The position numbers and the translations under genes were made by a program. The notes under the pieces are model-generated. The model was not told the origin of the DNA. It did not search any database and saw only the letters and a program-made list of their open reading frames with translations. From an uncultured Bacteroidales bacterium (GTDB lineage Bacteria; Bacteroidota; Bacteroidia; Bacteroidales; F082), in contig CAMJHP010000024.1 of NCBI GenBank assembly GCA_946405575.1, positions 1 through 41,135 of the forward strand: DNA of 41,135 nt, written 5' to 3'. The number at the start of each line of letters is the position of its first letter. Position 1 is the stretch's first letter. Below are positions 23,189 to 31,608 of the stretch, piece after piece.

Positions 23189-25867
23189 GTGCATAGAAAA
23201 ACAAATATTATCGTGACGTTGGGCTGTGTGATGGCACTGCTTCTTCTAAGTGGCTGCTCAACCAAAAAGAACACGGTCACCCGCCGTATGTTCCATAACC
23301 TCACGAGTCATTACAACATATATTTCAATGGAGAAGCGAGCCTCAAAGACGGGGAGAAACAGCTACGTACGCAAGTCAAAGACGACTATTCAAAGGTGTT
23401 GTGCGTTTACAATTACGGTACCAAACAGAACGGAATGGGCTTGAACTCCGTAATGGATCGCGTGTTGGAGAAAACCTCCATTTGTGTGCAGAAGCACTCG
23501 ATGAAGTTTGGCAATCGCGAACGCGTGAAATGGATTGACGATGCCTATCTCGTTATGGGCAAGGCGCATTTCTTTAAGCACGACTACATCCCTGCCAAAC
23601 GCACCTTTGATTTTGTTGCGACGGAATTCAATTATGATGACATCGCTTATGTGGCCAATATGTGGCTCATCAAGACCTATATCCAAACCGAAGAGTATCC
23701 TAAGGCCATAGCTGCGATTGAGCAGCTGCTGGCCAAGACAGCCGGGCTGAGCAAACCACCCAAAGAATTGATGCGTAACGCCGATTTCACCATTGCCGAC
23801 TATTATATCGCTACTAAGGACTACAACAACGCCGTCAAGTACCTGAAAAGTGGTATTCTGCTCAACAACGACCGTGACTTGCGTACCCGTGCTATGTTTA
23901 TTTTGGGTCAAATCTATATGCACCAAGGTGACTCGGAGCGTGCCACTGCCCAATTCAAGAAGGTCATCAAGCGTAATCCTGTGTATGAGATGGTCTTTGA
24001 ATCGCGGATGAATATCGCCAAGGTGGGTACGGCAAGCAATGCAGCTGAACTCTATAAGATGATGAATAAGATGCTCCGCGACCCAAACAATGAGGACTAC
24101 CGCGACCGTATTTATTACGCTATGGCAGAATTGGCACTTCGCGAAGGCGACCAAGAAAAGGCAATCAATTACCTGCGTAAGTCGGTGGCAGCCTACAAGG
24201 ACAATCAAATCCAACGGATGCAATCGTCACTGAAGGTGGCCACGATGTTGTTTGAAGGCAACCGATATGAACTGGCACAAGCCTACTACGATACAGCTGT
24301 CACTAGTATGAATCGCGAATTTGAAGGCTACGACAGCATTATGAACATCTCTCAGACACTCAACGAACTAGTAATGTATGCTAGCGTCGTCCGCGATCAG
24401 GATAGTTTGTTGCATGTGGCGGCTATGGACTCGGTTTCAAGGAATATCCTAATTGATAAGATTATTGCCCAAGTCATTGAGCAGGAAGAAATGGAGCGTC
24501 AGCAACGTGAATACGAGGAACAGTTAGCATTGATGGGTAGTGCTACAGGTACAGGAAAAGAGGAAGAAACCTTGAAGTCGGAGCCGACAAACGCTGTTGG
24601 AGCCTCTTGGTATTTCTATAATCCAACCTCTGTTTCGAAAGGTATCACCGAGTTCACCCGAAAATGGGGTATGCGTAAGAACGAAGACAATTGGCGCATC
24701 AGCGACCAAAGGAGTTTGGCCGCTGCGTTGAGTGGTGATAGTGGTGACGATGAGGATTTGACCGAAGCCAAGAACAACAATCAGGACTCGATAAATGTCT
24801 CTTATACCAATCATGACAGAGGCTATTACCTCCAAGACCTGCCATTCACAATGGAACAAAAGGAAGTGTGCGATTCACTGATTGCCGACGGCCTCTATCA
24901 TTTGGGCTTCCTTTATATGGACCGCTTGTCTGACATCCCACGCTCCATAGAGTCGTATGAGCAGCTCGACACGCGTTATCCTGGCAACGAGAAGGAACTC
25001 CCTACATGGTATGCACTTTACAAGATGCATAAAGACCTCAACCACGAGGAAGAATCGTTGGTCTATAAAGGCAAAATCTTCGATAAGTATCCCACTTCGA
25101 GCTATGCAGAGTTCATCAATGACCCGGCTTATTTTGAGAAGCTGCAAGCCCAGGAACGTGAAGCCTCGGATTTTTATTCCAAGACCTATGAAGCTTTTGA
25201 ACAGGGCCAGTATTATCGTGTGAAGATGAACGCAGAGCGAGCTATGCAACTCTATGAATCTGACACGGCTTTTATGCCGCGTTTTGCTTTCCTCCATGCG
25301 GTTGCTGAAGGCCGTTTGGTTTCCATTGATACGATGGCTTTTGCCTTATACAATTTGGTGCGTACCTATCCAACCAGCAGCATCACACCTTATGCCAGGC
25401 GTGTTTTGGAAGATGTCAATGAGGAATATCATCTTGGCTTGGTATTGACAGAGATTAATAATGAGGAAAGCGGTGACAAGCCTGAAGTGAAAAAGGAAGC
25501 TCCTTATACCTACGAACCTAATGTTGAGCATTTTGTTATGATTGTTTGCGACTCGAAGACGGTCCGTGTTGACCCTTTGATGGTTCGTATCAGTGACTTC
25601 AATAAGAAAGAACATCGGACGCGTTCTTTCACTGTCAAGAATGTGATTCTCGATGACAATCGTTCCATTGTGACCATCGGAAACTTTGGGAACGAGCAAC
25701 AAGCCTCCGACTATATCACCTCTATGTTCTTAACCGACTATGTCTTTGGTGGCATAGATAAGACAAAATATACAATCACGCCTATTTCTAACAAGAACTA
25801 TCCTGTCTTCTATCAGTCGAAAGACTTGGAAGAATACAATACCTTTATCCAATCCAATAAAAAATAA
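23189..25867 (+). CDS. porW: Type IX secretion / gliding lipoprotein PorW/SprE
   Basis: 892 residues. The GTG at 23189 is used because it gives a full lipoprotein signal (HRKTNIIVTLGCVMALLLLSGC); the next in-frame ATG would shorten it. After the acylated cysteine come STKKNTVTRRMFHNLTSHYN and IYFNGEASLKDGEKQL, the diagnostic start of SprE/PorW. TPR arrays follow (for example YIPAKRTFDFVATEF, YNNAVKYLKSGIL, ATAQFKKVIKRNPVY, EKAINYLRKSV), with more repeats around residues 565-740. PorW is an outer-membrane-attached periplasmic lipoprotein required for T9SS secretion and linking the PorK/N ring to the translocon. Its presence fits the T9SS cargo at both ends of the window. The bactofilin gene starts 7 bases after its stop. 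Confidence 0.88.
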   Translation: MHRKTNIIVTLGCVMALLLLSGCSTKKNTVTRRMFHNLTSHYNIYFNGEASLKDGEKQLRTQVKDDYSKVLCVYNYGTKQNGMGLNSVMDRVLEKTSICVQKHSMKFGNRERVKWIDDAYLVMGKAHFFKHDYIPAKRTFDFVATEFNYDDIAYVANMWLIKTYIQTEEYPKAIAAIEQLLAKTAGLSKPPKELMRNADFTIADYYIATKDYNNAVKYLKSGILLNNDRDLRTRAMFILGQIYMHQGDSERATAQFKKVIKRNPVYEMVFESRMNIAKVGTASNAAELYKMMNKMLRDPNNEDYRDRIYYAMAELALREGDQEKAINYLRKSVAAYKDNQIQRMQSSLKVATMLFEGNRYELAQAYYDTAVTSMNREFEGYDSIMNISQTLNELVMYASVVRDQDSLLHVAAMDSVSRNILIDKIIAQVIEQEEMERQQREYEEQLALMGSATGTGKEEETLKSEPTNAVGASWYFYNPTSVSKGITEFTRKWGMRKNEDNWRISDQRSLAAALSGDSGDDEDLTEAKNNNQDSINVSYTNHDRGYYLQDLPFTMEQKEVCDSLIADGLYHLGFLYMDRLSDIPRSIESYEQLDTRYPGNEKELPTWYALYKMHKDLNHEEESLVYKGKIFDKYPTSSYAEFINDPAYFEKLQAQEREASDFYSKTYEAFEQGQYYRVKMNAERAMQLYESDTAFMPRFAFLHAVAEGRLVSIDTMAFALYNLVRTYPTSSITPYARRVLEDVNEEYHLGLVLTEINNEESGDKPEVKKEAPYTYEPNVEHFVMIVCDSKTVRVDPLMVRISDFNKKEHRTRSFTVKNVILDDNRSIVTIGNFGNEQQASDYITSMFLTDYVFGGIDKTKYTITPISNKNYPVFYQSKDLEEYNTFIQSNKK

Positions 25868-25873
25868 TGAGTT

Positions 25874-26242
25874 ATGGCAATAATGGAATCACAAGTACGC
25901 AACCTCATTGGCAACGGCACCACCATTAAGGGTGACATTGAATCGAATGGCGATATCCGCATTGACGGCCATTTGATTGGCTCACTCAAGTCAAACGGTA
26001 AGGTCGTGATTGGCCAAACGGGTGTTATGGAAGGCGATCTCAACTGCAAACAAGCCGAAATATCAGGTGTGGTGAAAGGCAACATCACAACCGATGAATT
26101 GACTGCCCTGAAGTCGACCTCAAAGGTGGAAGTCGACCTGAATACAAAGCAGCTCCTCATCGAAGTCGGTGCCCAATTCACGGGCAAATGCGTTATGGGA
26201 CAGCAGTCGACCGTGGCTATGCCTAAGCAAAAAATCGGTTGA
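25874..26242 (+). CDS. Bactofilin-family cytoskeletal protein
   Basis: 122 residues. The core (~10-105) is a right-handed beta helix of short repeats: [55 protein letters not shown], followed by [20 protein letters not shown]. This is the polymer-forming bactofilin (DUF583) pattern, with the short polar tails usual for the family. Bactofilins self-assemble without nucleotide and scaffold envelope or cell-shape proteins on the cytoplasmic face of the membrane. It is 7 bases after porW and overlaps folE, so its product might organise the secretion machinery; that link is inferred from position only. Confidence 0.9.
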   Translation: MAIMESQVRNLIGNGTTIKGDIESNGDIRIDGHLIGSLKSNGKVVIGQTGVMEGDLNCKQAEISGVVKGNITTDELTALKSTSKVEVDLNTKQLLIEVGAQFTGKCVMGQQSTVAMPKQKIG

Positions 26243-26865
26243 TGATGGATGAAATGCATAGAAAGCGTTTAGGCTACGAAGCCATTGAGCAGTACGATAC
26301 GGAGCGATTGTCACAGCTTCAGGAGCACTATGCTGCCATTCTGGAATTATTGGGCGAAGATCCTCATCGTGAAGGTCTTCAAAAGACGCCTCTGCGCGTC
26401 GCCAAGTCGATGCAGTTCCTTACCCAAGGCTATGAAAAGGATCCAATGGAGATTCTGTTGTCAGCCCGTTTCAAGGAGGATTATCGTCAGATGGTAATTG
26501 TCAAAGACATTGAGGTGTATTCCTTGTGCGAGCATCATTTGATTCCGTTCATCGGCAAGGCGCATGTGGGTTATATTCCCAATGGCTATATTACAGGGCT
26601 GAGCAAGATCGCTCGTGTTGTGGAGGCATACTCGCGTCGTCTTCAGGTGCAGGAACGCTTGACAACCCAAATCAAGAATGCAATCAACGAGGCTTTGCAT
26701 CCTTTAGGCGTGGCAGTCGTCATTGAGGCACGGCATTTGTGTATGTCGATGCGCGGTGTGCAGAAGCAGGGTGCAGTGACTACAACGAGCGATTTCATTG
26801 GTGCTTTCGAGCGTGAATCAACCCGCGAGGAGTTCTTTCAATTGATCGGATCGAATTTGCACTAG
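26242..26865 (+). CDS. folE: GTP cyclohydrolase I
   Basis: 207 residues from the ATG at 26242, which overlaps the bactofilin TGA; the ATG at 26245 is an equal alternative. It converts GTP to 7,8-dihydroneopterin triphosphate, the first step of folate (and pterin) synthesis. Family motifs are present in order: [37 protein letters not shown] (zinc Cys and catalytic His), [20 protein letters not shown], and [18 protein letters not shown] (second zinc Cys). The two zinc-binding cysteines are retained, so it is the zinc-dependent FolE type. Translationally coupled to the bactofilin gene. Confidence 0.96.
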   Translation: MMDEMHRKRLGYEAIEQYDTERLSQLQEHYAAILELLGEDPHREGLQKTPLRVAKSMQFLTQGYEKDPMEILLSARFKEDYRQMVIVKDIEVYSLCEHHLIPFIGKAHVGYIPNGYITGLSKIARVVEAYSRRLQVQERLTTQIKNAINEALHPLGVAVVIEARHLCMSMRGVQKQGAVTTTSDFIGAFERESTREEFFQLIGSNLH

Positions 26866-26935
26866 TCGCTTTGCGTCTTTGCGAGGAGGAATGGAGCCTG
26901 CCATGAACGCAGTGGGGTGGAAGCAATAGAGAGAT
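26866..26935. repeat. Diverged copy of the TTGCGAGGAGG repeat
   Basis: CGCTTTGCGTC followed by TTGCGAGGAGGAA matches the outer arm of the palindrome at 17048-17140 (complement of its right arm: CGCTTTGCGTCACTGCGAGG). A weaker GGAAGCAATAGAGAGATGCG lies at the far end. The second arm is too degraded to pair well. It fills about half of the 138-base gap between folE and fabD. Confidence 0.55.
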
Positions 26936-27003
26936 GCGAAACATTCAACGAAGTTAATTCTGAATTTTAAATCTTTGAATTTTAAATATATAACAATCGA
27001 AAA

Positions 27004-27888
27004 ATGATTAAAGCATATGTTTTTCCGGGCCAAGGTGCCCAATTTGTGGGAATGGGTAAGGATTTGTATGACAAATTCCCGAAAGCCAAGGATATGTTCA
27101 AAAAAGCAAACAGTATCCTGAAGTTCAAGATTACGGATATAATGTTTGAAGGTTCGGATGAGGATTTGCGCCAAACTAAGGTGACTCAGCCTGCTATTTT
27201 CCTGCATTCCGTTATTTTGGCATCTATGCTCGAAGATTTTGATCCCACAATGGTTGCTGGCCATTCATTAGGTGAATTCTCTGCGCTTGTTGCCAATAAG
27301 GTGTTGGGTTTTGAAGATGGTCTGCGCCTGGTGAGCAAGCGCGCCAAGGCTATGCAGCAGGCCTGCGAAGCCGAACCTGGTACAATGGCTGCCGTAATAG
27401 GTGCTGAGGATGCACTCATTGAGAGTATCTGTGCTTCCATTAAAGATGCTGTGGTGGTTCCTGCCAACTACAATTGCCCTGGCCAATTGGTCATTTCAGG
27501 ATCGTTGGATGGCGTGGCTGCTGCCGCTGAGAAACTGAAAGAAGCTGGTGCCAAGCGTGTGGTGCCGTTGAGTGTGGGCGGCGCTTTCCATAGCCCACTG
27601 ATGGAACCAGCCCGAGTTGAGCTTGCGGAGGCTATCAAGGGGACAACTTTCAACCAAGGCATCTGTCCGATATACCAGAATGTGACGGGTCAGTCGGTCA
27701 ACGACCCAGAAATCATCAAGAAGAACCTCATTGCCCAGTTGACATCGCCCGTTATGTGGACTCAGACTATGAGCAACATACTTGCTACGGGTGTGCGTAC
27801 TGTCGTTGAGGTGGGTCCTGGGACTGTGCTGCAAGGTTTGTTCCGTAAGATGGACAGAAATCTTGATTTATCGAGTGCAACAGTCTGA
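27004..27888 (+). CDS. fabD: Malonyl-CoA:ACP transacylase
   Basis: 294 residues. It moves malonyl from CoA to acyl carrier protein to feed fatty-acid elongation. The N-terminus (AYVFPGQGAQFVGMG) and the nucleophile elbow GHSLGE (Ser88) are canonical; His196 in GGAFHSPLM completes the dyad. Other family motifs: QPAIFLHS, YNCPGQLVISG, and VEVGPGTVLQGL at the C-terminus. It is unlinked to other fab genes here. Its stop is followed by a strong 18-bp hairpin. Confidence 0.96.
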   Translation: MIKAYVFPGQGAQFVGMGKDLYDKFPKAKDMFKKANSILKFKITDIMFEGSDEDLRQTKVTQPAIFLHSVILASMLEDFDPTMVAGHSLGEFSALVANKVLGFEDGLRLVSKRAKAMQQACEAEPGTMAAVIGAEDALIESICASIKDAVVVPANYNCPGQLVISGSLDGVAAAAEKLKEAGAKRVVPLSVGGAFHSPLMEPARVELAEAIKGTTFNQGICPIYQNVTGQSVNDPEIIKKNLIAQLTSPVMWTQTMSNILATGVRTVVEVGPGTVLQGLFRKMDRNLDLSSATV

Positions 27889-27937
27889 ATAGGACACAAG
27901 ACCCTAATGCACGAGGCATTCCAACTATGACTTGTGG

Positions 27938-27986
27938 CTATGACTATGACCGCTTTTACGATATGTCGAAGCGGTCATAGTCATAG
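27938..27986. other. Strong hairpin after fabD
   Basis: CTATGACTATGACCGCTT (27938-27955) pairs perfectly with 27969-27986 across a 13-base loop. No T tract follows on the plus strand, so it may act as a processing or stability hairpin, or be a repeat; TTTT in the loop side is short. The arm itself contains a direct repeat of CTATGA. Confidence 0.7.
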
Positions 27987-28076
27987 TCAATGGATTTTCG
28001 TCAATATAGGTTCACTTCAACACATATTGGTTATTTAAAACAGGATAGTTACATATTTGTAGATTTGTTTGTCAAA

Positions 28077-29666
28077 ATGGAAAACAATAGAATCCGCCCC
28101 GTCTGGGTTGCCATTCTTCTCCTCTCAGGCCTTCTTCTTGGCTTGTATATTAATAAAGGTGTAGACCAATCTCAGGTCAATGTTGAAGGCGGAAGCAAGT
28201 TCGACGAAGTGATGTGGTATGTGGGCAACGATTATGTGGAAGTACCTGATGCCCAAAAACTGCAAGACAAAGCCATTGCCGCTATGATGGAGGAACTTGA
28301 CCCCCATAGTGCCTATGTCTCTTTGGACGAGTTCAACGAAATCAATGACCCTCTTTTAGGTAGCTTCGATGGAATCGGGGTGCAGTTCCGCTTGGAAAAA
28401 GACACTATCGCTGTCGTCAATGTCATTAAAGGCGGCCCTTCAGAGAAGGTGGGTATACTTGCTGGTGATCGAATTATCTATGTTGACGACACGCTTGTGG
28501 CCAGCAAAAAACTGACCAATGAAGATGTTATGCGCAAGTTGAAAGGTCCAAAGAACACCAAGGTTCGCGTGCAAGTGTTGCGTCGTGGAGTTGAGGGTAT
28601 GCTTGACTATACCATTACTCGTGCCGCCATCCCAACATATAGTGTCGATGTTGCCTATATGCTCGATGCGGAAACGGGTTACTTGAAACTTAGCAAGTTT
28701 TCCGCCACTACTGTCAACGAGTTCAAAAACGGGATAAAAGATTTGAAAGCCCAAGGCATGAAACGGCTTATCTTCGACCTTCGTGGAAATACAGGAGGTT
28801 ACTTGAAAGCTGCCGTCGACATCGCTGACGAGTTTCTGCCCAAAGGTAGTCTGATTGTTTACACCGAGGGCCGTAACCGTCCTCGTCAGTACATGAAAGC
28901 CAGCCGTCATGGCAGGTTGGAGGACATACCCGTGATGGTTCTCATTGACGGTGAGTCGGCAAGCGCGAGTGAGATTGTTGCAGGCGCCTTGCAGGACAAT
29001 GACCGTGGCACTATCATCGGTCGCCGTTCTTTCGGCAAAGGTCTAGTGCAAGAACAGATTATGCTTAGTGACCAGTCAGCCATCCGTCTTACAGTGGCTC
29101 GTTATTATACACCCACAGGGCGTTGCATCCAAAAGCCCTACGATGGGGACCACGAGAAATACTTGCTAGAGTCATATGAACGCTACGAGAATGGCGAACT
29201 GTTCCATCCCGATAGCATCCATTTTGCGGATTCGCTGAAGTTCACCACACCTAAAGGAAAAACGGTCTATGGTGGAGGTGGCATTATGCCTGACATCTAT
29301 GTGCCGCTTGTAGATGACAGCACTGAGTATTATTTCAATCGTATTGTCAATACAGGATTGCTTTATCAGTCTGCCTTTGACTATACCGACCGTCACCGTC
29401 AGCAATTGCAACGCTTCAAGTCGGTTGACGCTTTTGACAAACAGTTTGCAGTAACCGATGCTATGTTTGAAGCACTGGTGAAACTGGCAGAAGAGAAGGG
29501 TATCAAGGGCACTGAAGGGCAACAGCAGGTGGCACGCCGCAAGGCTGACATCCTGTTGAAAGCATACATTGCACGTAACCTCTTTGATGACGAGGGATTT
29601 TATCCGATTTATGCCCCGATGGACGAGGTGTTGCAGAGGGCATTGGAAGAATTCAGAGGCGAATGA
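28077..29666 (+). CDS. C-terminal processing peptidase (S41, CtpA/Prc type)
   Basis: 529 residues from the ATG at 28077 (MENNRIRPVWVAILLLSGLL), which puts the membrane-anchor helix at the start; an in-frame upstream start would bury it. Order: helix ~9-25, a helical N-domain (DPHSAYVSLDEFNEINDPLL), a PDZ domain (~85-170; GDRIIYVDDTLV), then the S41 core with LRGNTGGYLKAAVDIADEF. GESASASEIVAGAL contains the Ser nucleophile, and SFGKGLVQ the general-base Lys. It cleaves proteins at C-terminal tails in the periplasm. A possible -7 box TAGATTTG at 28060-28067 would make the mRNA almost leaderless. A ~125-bp palindrome follows the stop. Confidence 0.93.
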   Translation: MENNRIRPVWVAILLLSGLLLGLYINKGVDQSQVNVEGGSKFDEVMWYVGNDYVEVPDAQKLQDKAIAAMMEELDPHSAYVSLDEFNEINDPLLGSFDGIGVQFRLEKDTIAVVNVIKGGPSEKVGILAGDRIIYVDDTLVASKKLTNEDVMRKLKGPKNTKVRVQVLRRGVEGMLDYTITRAAIPTYSVDVAYMLDAETGYLKLSKFSATTVNEFKNGIKDLKAQGMKRLIFDLRGNTGGYLKAAVDIADEFLPKGSLIVYTEGRNRPRQYMKASRHGRLEDIPVMVLIDGESASASEIVAGALQDNDRGTIIGRRSFGKGLVQEQIMLSDQSAIRLTVARYYTPTGRCIQKPYDGDHEKYLLESYERYENGELFHPDSIHFADSLKFTTPKGKTVYGGGGIMPDIYVPLVDDSTEYYFNRIVNTGLLYQSAFDYTDRHRQQLQRFKSVDAFDKQFAVTDAMFEALVKLAEEKGIKGTEGQQQVARRKADILLKAYIARNLFDDEGFYPIYAPMDEVLQRALEEFRGE

Positions 29667-29669
29667 AAA

Positions 29670-29794
29670 GATTCCCTTCGTGAATGGCGTATGATGTCTT
29701 TTCTACAGCTGCGGCAGGTAGCGTTTACGGATGGTATACGATACAAGCCGCAGCTGGTTAATGATATGTGCTGTCGCCATTCCTAAAGGGAATC
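29670..29794. repeat. Nested 125-bp imperfect palindrome downstream of the S41 peptidase gene
   Basis: Three nested arm pairs are visible: GATTCCCTT (29670) with AAGGGAATC (29786), GAATGGCG (29682) with CGCCATTC (29775), and CAGCTGCGGC (29706) with GCCGCAGCTG (29747). A ~31-base centre remains. No T tract follows. It looks like a folded repeat element rather than a simple terminator. Confidence 0.7.
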
Positions 29795-29807
29795 TACAAT
29801 GCTATTG

Positions 29808-29836
29808 AAAAACAAAAACCCCGCTGTCGGCGGGGT
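29808..29836 (-). terminator. Terminator of tRNA-Ala
   Basis: On the minus strand ACCCCGC (29830-29836) pairs with GCGGGGT (29818-29824) around a five-base loop and runs into TTTTGTTTTT. It is 8 bases beyond the 3' end of the tRNA. Confidence 0.85.
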
Positions 29837-29844
29837 CTCTTTTG

Positions 29845-29918
<74 letters not shown>

Positions 29919-29930
29919 TCATTGCGGCTG

Positions 29931-29960
29931 CAAAAATACAACATTTTTCGATTCACCAAA
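29931..29960 (-). promoter_or_regulatory. Promoter of tRNA-Ala
   Basis: Minus-strand -7 box TATTTTTG (29931-29938) and -33 box TTTG (29957-29960) with an 18-base spacer. The -7 box ends 12 bases before the mature tRNA start. Confidence 0.7.
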
Positions 29961-30021
29961 CGTTTTTGCGAAAATTTTTCAATTTTTTTCTTCATGCCTC
30001 CTTTAGACCCCAATAAAACCG

Positions 30022-30029
30022 TACTTTTG
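30022..30029 (+). promoter_or_regulatory. -7 box for the L-serine dehydratase gene
   Basis: TACTTTTG fits TAnnTTTG, about 105 bases before the ATG at 30134. The resulting leader of ~100 bases opens with a hairpin GCCCT-GAA-AGGGC at 30041-30053. No clear -33. Confidence 0.55.
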
Positions 30030-30133
30030 CACCCGTTTAAGCCCTGAAAGGGCGAACCTACTGCACGCCGATGCGCAGCTCTAGGATCAAATCATACCTT
30101 AAAGGGGATGATATCGGATATCAATAATCGACT

Positions 30134-31336
30134 ATGAAAACCATAAAAGACATATATAAAATAGGTGTAGGCCCGTCAAGCAGTCACACTATGGGCCCGC
30201 AGAAGGCAGCCTCTATCTTCAATGAACGCTATCCAGATGCTTCGAGTTTCGAGGTGACCCTTTATGGTAGCCTCGCCTCCACTGGTAAAGGCCATATGAC
30301 AGATTGGGCTATCCTTAACACCTTGCAAGCTCCGACAGAAATCGTCTGGAAGCCTGAAATTATCTTGCCTTTTCACCCCAATGGGATGCTCTTCAAGGCG
30401 TTTGATGAAGCCAAGGAGTTGGTAGGGGAGTGGCAAGTGTTCAGTATTGGTGGTGGTAACTTGGCTGAGGAAGGTAGGAAAAGCGAACAGCCCGACCTTT
30501 ATCCTTTGACTAAGATGACGGACATCCTCGATTGGTGCGAACGGAGGGGAAGGACTTATTGGGAATATGTCTATGAACACGAAAACCAAAAGGAGATAGA
30601 AGAGTATATGATGGAAGTGTGGCAGGTGATGAAAGCTGCAGTTGAGCGGGGCTTGCAATCCGAAGGCGTGCTGCCTGGTCCACTCAACCTGAGCCGCAAG
30701 GCCGCTATGTACCACATCAAGGCTTCTGGCTATACGCATACCTTGAAGAGCCGTGGCTTGGTCTATTCTTATGCTTTGGCGGTTGCGGAAGAAAATGCCT
30801 CTGGGGGACGTATTGTCACAGCGCCGACATGCGGCTCGTGTGGTGTGATGCCCGCCGTACTTTATCACCTCTCGAAAAGTTATGAGTTCACCGACTTGCG
30901 GATTGTTCGTGCCTTGGTGACTGCTGGTTTGGTGGGCAACATCGTGCGCACCAATGCTTCCATTTCGGGGGCCGAGGTAGGATGTCAAGGCGAGGTGGGT
31001 GTGGCTTGTGCTATGGCTGCCGCTGCTGCCAACCAGTTGTTCGGAGGCAGTCCCGCACAGATCGAGTATGCCGCTGAGATGGCTCTTGAGCATCACTTGG
31101 GTATGACCTGTGACCCGGTGTGCGGGCTCGTCCAGATTCCCTGCATCGAACGTAACGCCTATGCTGCTGCCCGTGCCTTGGACTCCAACATCTATTCATC
31201 TTTTTCCGACGGACGCCATCGCGTTTCTTTCGATAAAGTGGTGGAGACTATGAAGGAGACAGGCAAGGATTTACCTTCGCTCTACAAGGAAACTTCACAA
31301 GGTGGCCTTGCCCGCGATTTCACCCAGATGGAGTGA
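30134..31336 (+). CDS. sdaA: L-serine ammonia-lyase (single-chain, iron-sulfur)
   Basis: 400 residues, with the beta and alpha parts fused in one chain. It deaminates L-serine to pyruvate and ammonia using a 4Fe-4S cluster. The N-terminal domain has the signature [17 protein letters not shown]. The catalytic half has [18 protein letters not shown], then [20 protein letters not shown] and [16 protein letters not shown], which carry the cluster-binding cysteines. The pyruvate product would feed the NifJ reaction, consistent with amino-acid fermentation in an anaerobe. Single gene with its own promoter and a long leader. Confidence 0.95.
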   Translation: MKTIKDIYKIGVGPSSSHTMGPQKAASIFNERYPDASSFEVTLYGSLASTGKGHMTDWAILNTLQAPTEIVWKPEIILPFHPNGMLFKAFDEAKELVGEWQVFSIGGGNLAEEGRKSEQPDLYPLTKMTDILDWCERRGRTYWEYVYEHENQKEIEEYMMEVWQVMKAAVERGLQSEGVLPGPLNLSRKAAMYHIKASGYTHTLKSRGLVYSYALAVAEENASGGRIVTAPTCGSCGVMPAVLYHLSKSYEFTDLRIVRALVTAGLVGNIVRTNASISGAEVGCQGEVGVACAMAAAAANQLFGGSPAQIEYAAEMALEHHLGMTCDPVCGLVQIPCIERNAYAAARALDSNIYSSFSDGRHRVSFDKVVETMKETGKDLPSLYKETSQGGLARDFTQME

Positions 31337-31416
31337 AGTTGATTATATTTTCTTATCCGGATAAAAGCCAGCTAATTACATTAGATGAAAAAAAATGAAA
31401 AAATATATCATTATCC

Positions 31417-31608
31417 ACTAAGGGTAAAACCGAGTTTGTGAGTCATATTGATGTCTAGACAACAAAACAACGCGTTTACTATGCATTCGAATGTTCGTAT
31501 TATGCTTAGGAAAAATGATGCCGCCATACCTTTTCGTATTGGGGCTATTCGTGTTTATATGCAAGAAAACCTATTAATTCACTTATTTATTAATCAAATC
31601 AATTCATT
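31417..31608 (+). promoter_or_regulatory. Conserved leader of the giant adhesin gene (copy A)
   Basis: The ~190 bases before the ATG match the region before the next giant gene (40797-40986). Exact shared blocks are ACTAAGGGTAAAAC (31417), ACGCGTTTACTATGCATTC (31470), ATGCTTAGGA (31502) and ATTCACTTATTTA near 31577. Distances to the ATG are 192, 139 and 107 bases here against 190, 138 and 107 in the other copy. No perfect TAnnTTTG box is visible. It is probably an untranslated leader or upstream control region; its action is unknown. Confidence 0.7.
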
